Source: Gammaproteobacteria bacterium (GTDB lineage: Bacteria > Pseudomonadota > Gammaproteobacteria > Chromatiales > Chromatiaceae). From it: a DNA stretch of 7,307 nucleotides. Positions 6,260 to 7,307 of this stretch are shown one piece after another; the stretch's first letter is position 1; the number at the start of each line of letters is the position of its first letter. The position numbers were made by a program, and so were the translations under genes. The notes below the pieces were generated by a model. It had not been told where the DNA came from and searched no databases. It worked only from the letters and a program-made list of their open reading frames with translations. The stretch is taken from positions 1 through 7,307 of the forward strand of contig VMDJ01000015.1 in NCBI GenBank assembly GCA_008080925.1. Reading direction: 5' to 3'.

Positions 6260-7307
6260 ATGTTCGAATTAATGGATGTAGATAGTCAGAACGCGGTGAT
6301 CAAAGTCATCGGCGTTGGTGGCGGTGGCGGCAATGCCGTTAATCATATGCTGCAATCGCAAATTGATGGCGTTGATTTCATTTGTGCTAATACGGATGCA
6401 CAAGCATTGAATAACACCCAAGTTCGTACTGCTTTGCAGTTAGGTGCAAATGTCACGCGAGGTCTTGGCGCAGGTGCCAATCCTGAGCGTGGCTACGAAG
6501 CGGCAATGGAAGATCGTGACCGTATTGCAGATGCGATTGAAGGTGCGGATATGGTCTTTATTACTGCAGGAATGGGTGGTGGTACCGGTACCGGTGCAGC
6601 CCCGGTAGTTGCTGAAGTAGCAAAGGACATGGGTATCTTGACAGTTGCTGTGGTAACAAAGCCATTCGCCTTCGAAGGTCCAAAGCGTATGCAAATTGCA
6701 GAAGCGGGTATTCGTGAGTTGTCAGAGCGTGTTGATTCGTTGATCGTGATTCCAAACGAAAAGTTATTGTCAGCACTTGGTCGCGTTAGTTTGCTTGAGG
6801 CGTTTAAGTCAGCTAATGATGTATTGCTAAATGCGGTTCAAGGCATTGCTGATTTGATTACCAAGCCAGGTTTGATCAACGTTGACTTCGCTGACGTACG
6901 TACGGTTATGTCAGAAATGGGCAAAGCGATGATGGGTGCGGGTAAAGCAACAGGTGAAGACCGTGCACGCGAAGCGGCTGAACTTGCGATTCGCAGTCCG
7001 TTATTGGAAGACATCAACCTGTCTGGCGCACGTGGCTTATTAGTTAACATCACTGCCGGTATGGATATGGGTATTCATGAGTTCGACGAGGTTGGTTCAA
7101 CCATTCGTGAGTTCGCTTGTGATGATGCAACTGTAGTTGTGGGAACCGTTATTGATCCAGAGATGACTGACGAGATGCGCGTTACTGTTGTGGCAACTGG
7201 TTTGGAAGCGCCAGCAACACGATTGAGTGCGGTGCCAGATTCATTAGACATGCCGGTTAAGAAAGTGGCGAACGGTGACCTTGCTGATGCCAATGCGACA
7301 GAAGAAT
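6260..7307 (+). CDS. ftsZ: FtsZ, tubulin-like division GTPase, 3' end missing
   Basis: FtsZ polymerises with GTP into the cytoplasmic Z ring that organises division. The frame starts MFELMDVDSQ and stays open for 349 codons plus one base to the end of the window. GTP-binding parts are the VIGVGGGGGNAVNHM loop (16-30), NTDAQAL (44-50), the tubulin signature GMGGGTGTGAAP (104-115), and TKPFAFEGPKRM (133-144). The T7 synergy loop is NVDFADVRTVM (207-217), with Asn207, Asp209 and Asp212 for GTP hydrolysis in the next subunit. The globular core ends near VTVVATGL (308-315). The rest is the start of the variable linker; the C-terminal peptide that binds FtsA and ZipA is outside the window. An oddity is that LGRVSLLEAF (173-182) is one residue shorter than E. 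coli LGRGISLLDAF. The start is fixed by GGAGG at 6247. Confidence 0.98.
   Translation, partial: MFELMDVDSQNAVIKVIGVGGGGGNAVNHMLQSQIDGVDFICANTDAQALNNTQVRTALQLGANVTRGLGAGANPERGYEAAMEDRDRIADAIEGADMVFITAGMGGGTGTGAAPVVAEVAKDMGILTVAVVTKPFAFEGPKRMQIAEAGIRELSERVDSLIVIPNEKLLSALGRVSLLEAFKSANDVLLNAVQGIADLITKPGLINVDFADVRTVMSEMGKAMMGAGKATGEDRAREAAELAIRSPLLEDINLSGARGLLVNITAGMDMGIHEFDEVGSTIREFACDDATVVVGTVIDPEMTDEMRVTVVATGLEAPATRLSAVPDSLDMPVKKVANGDLADANATEE

Noticed and set aside
6581..6592. Perfect 12-base palindrome GGTACCGGTACC
   Set aside because: It is the codon pair Gly-Thr used twice inside the FtsZ signature GGGTGTG, so protein constraint explains it.
6894..6904. Alternating ACGTACGTAC run
   Set aside because: It encodes Asp-Val-Arg-Thr of the conserved T7 loop in FtsZ and is too short to be a meaningful repeat.

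Overview
The window is a contiguous, same-strand stretch of the division and cell wall (dcw) cluster: murG (5' end missing), murC, murB, ddlB, ftsQ, ftsA and ftsZ (3' end missing). Close resemblance of MurG, MurC, DdlB, FtsA and FtsZ to the E. coli proteins points to a Gram-negative proteobacterium, most likely a gammaproteobacterium. Examples are the FtsZ start MFELMD, the DdlB run FYDYEAKYL, and the FtsQ run of Leu-Pro-Trp-Val followed by a short basic POTRA strand. In E. coli murB lies elsewhere; here it sits between murC and ddlB and is of the short form, so the organism is not an enteric. I cannot name a genus.

Layout. Bases 1-990 hold the last 329 codons of murG. murC (987-2417), murB (2414-3307) and ddlB (3304-4239) follow, each starting inside the stop of the gene before through a 4-base ATGA overlap. 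ftsQ (4232-4984) and ftsA (4977-6212) each overlap the preceding gene by 8 bases and have good Shine-Dalgarno sites inside its end. The only intergenic space is 47 bases between ftsA and ftsZ (6213-6259). It holds a small perfect hairpin and the strong ribosome binding site of ftsZ. ftsZ (6260-7307) runs off the end after 349 codons, in its C-terminal linker. No stretch over 300 bases lacks a gene, and I see no RNA gene, mobile element, CRISPR array or convincing terminator.

How the genes work together. MurC and MurB act in the cytoplasm on UDP-linked peptidoglycan precursors: MurB completes UDP-MurNAc and MurC adds L-Ala. DdlB makes the D-Ala-D-Ala that ends the stem peptide. MurG adds GlcNAc to lipid I at the inner membrane to give lipid II. 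FtsZ forms the division ring, FtsA anchors it to the membrane, and FtsQ connects it with the periplasmic synthesis complex. The tight packing suggests one coupled transcript, with translation of ftsZ set more independently.

Nothing here looks like an undescribed system; it is core housekeeping DNA. The points worth a second look are a clear composition and codon-use break between murG and murC, a one-residue shortening before FtsZ helix H7, the hairpin between ftsA and ftsZ, and a changed ATP-grasp motif in DdlB.
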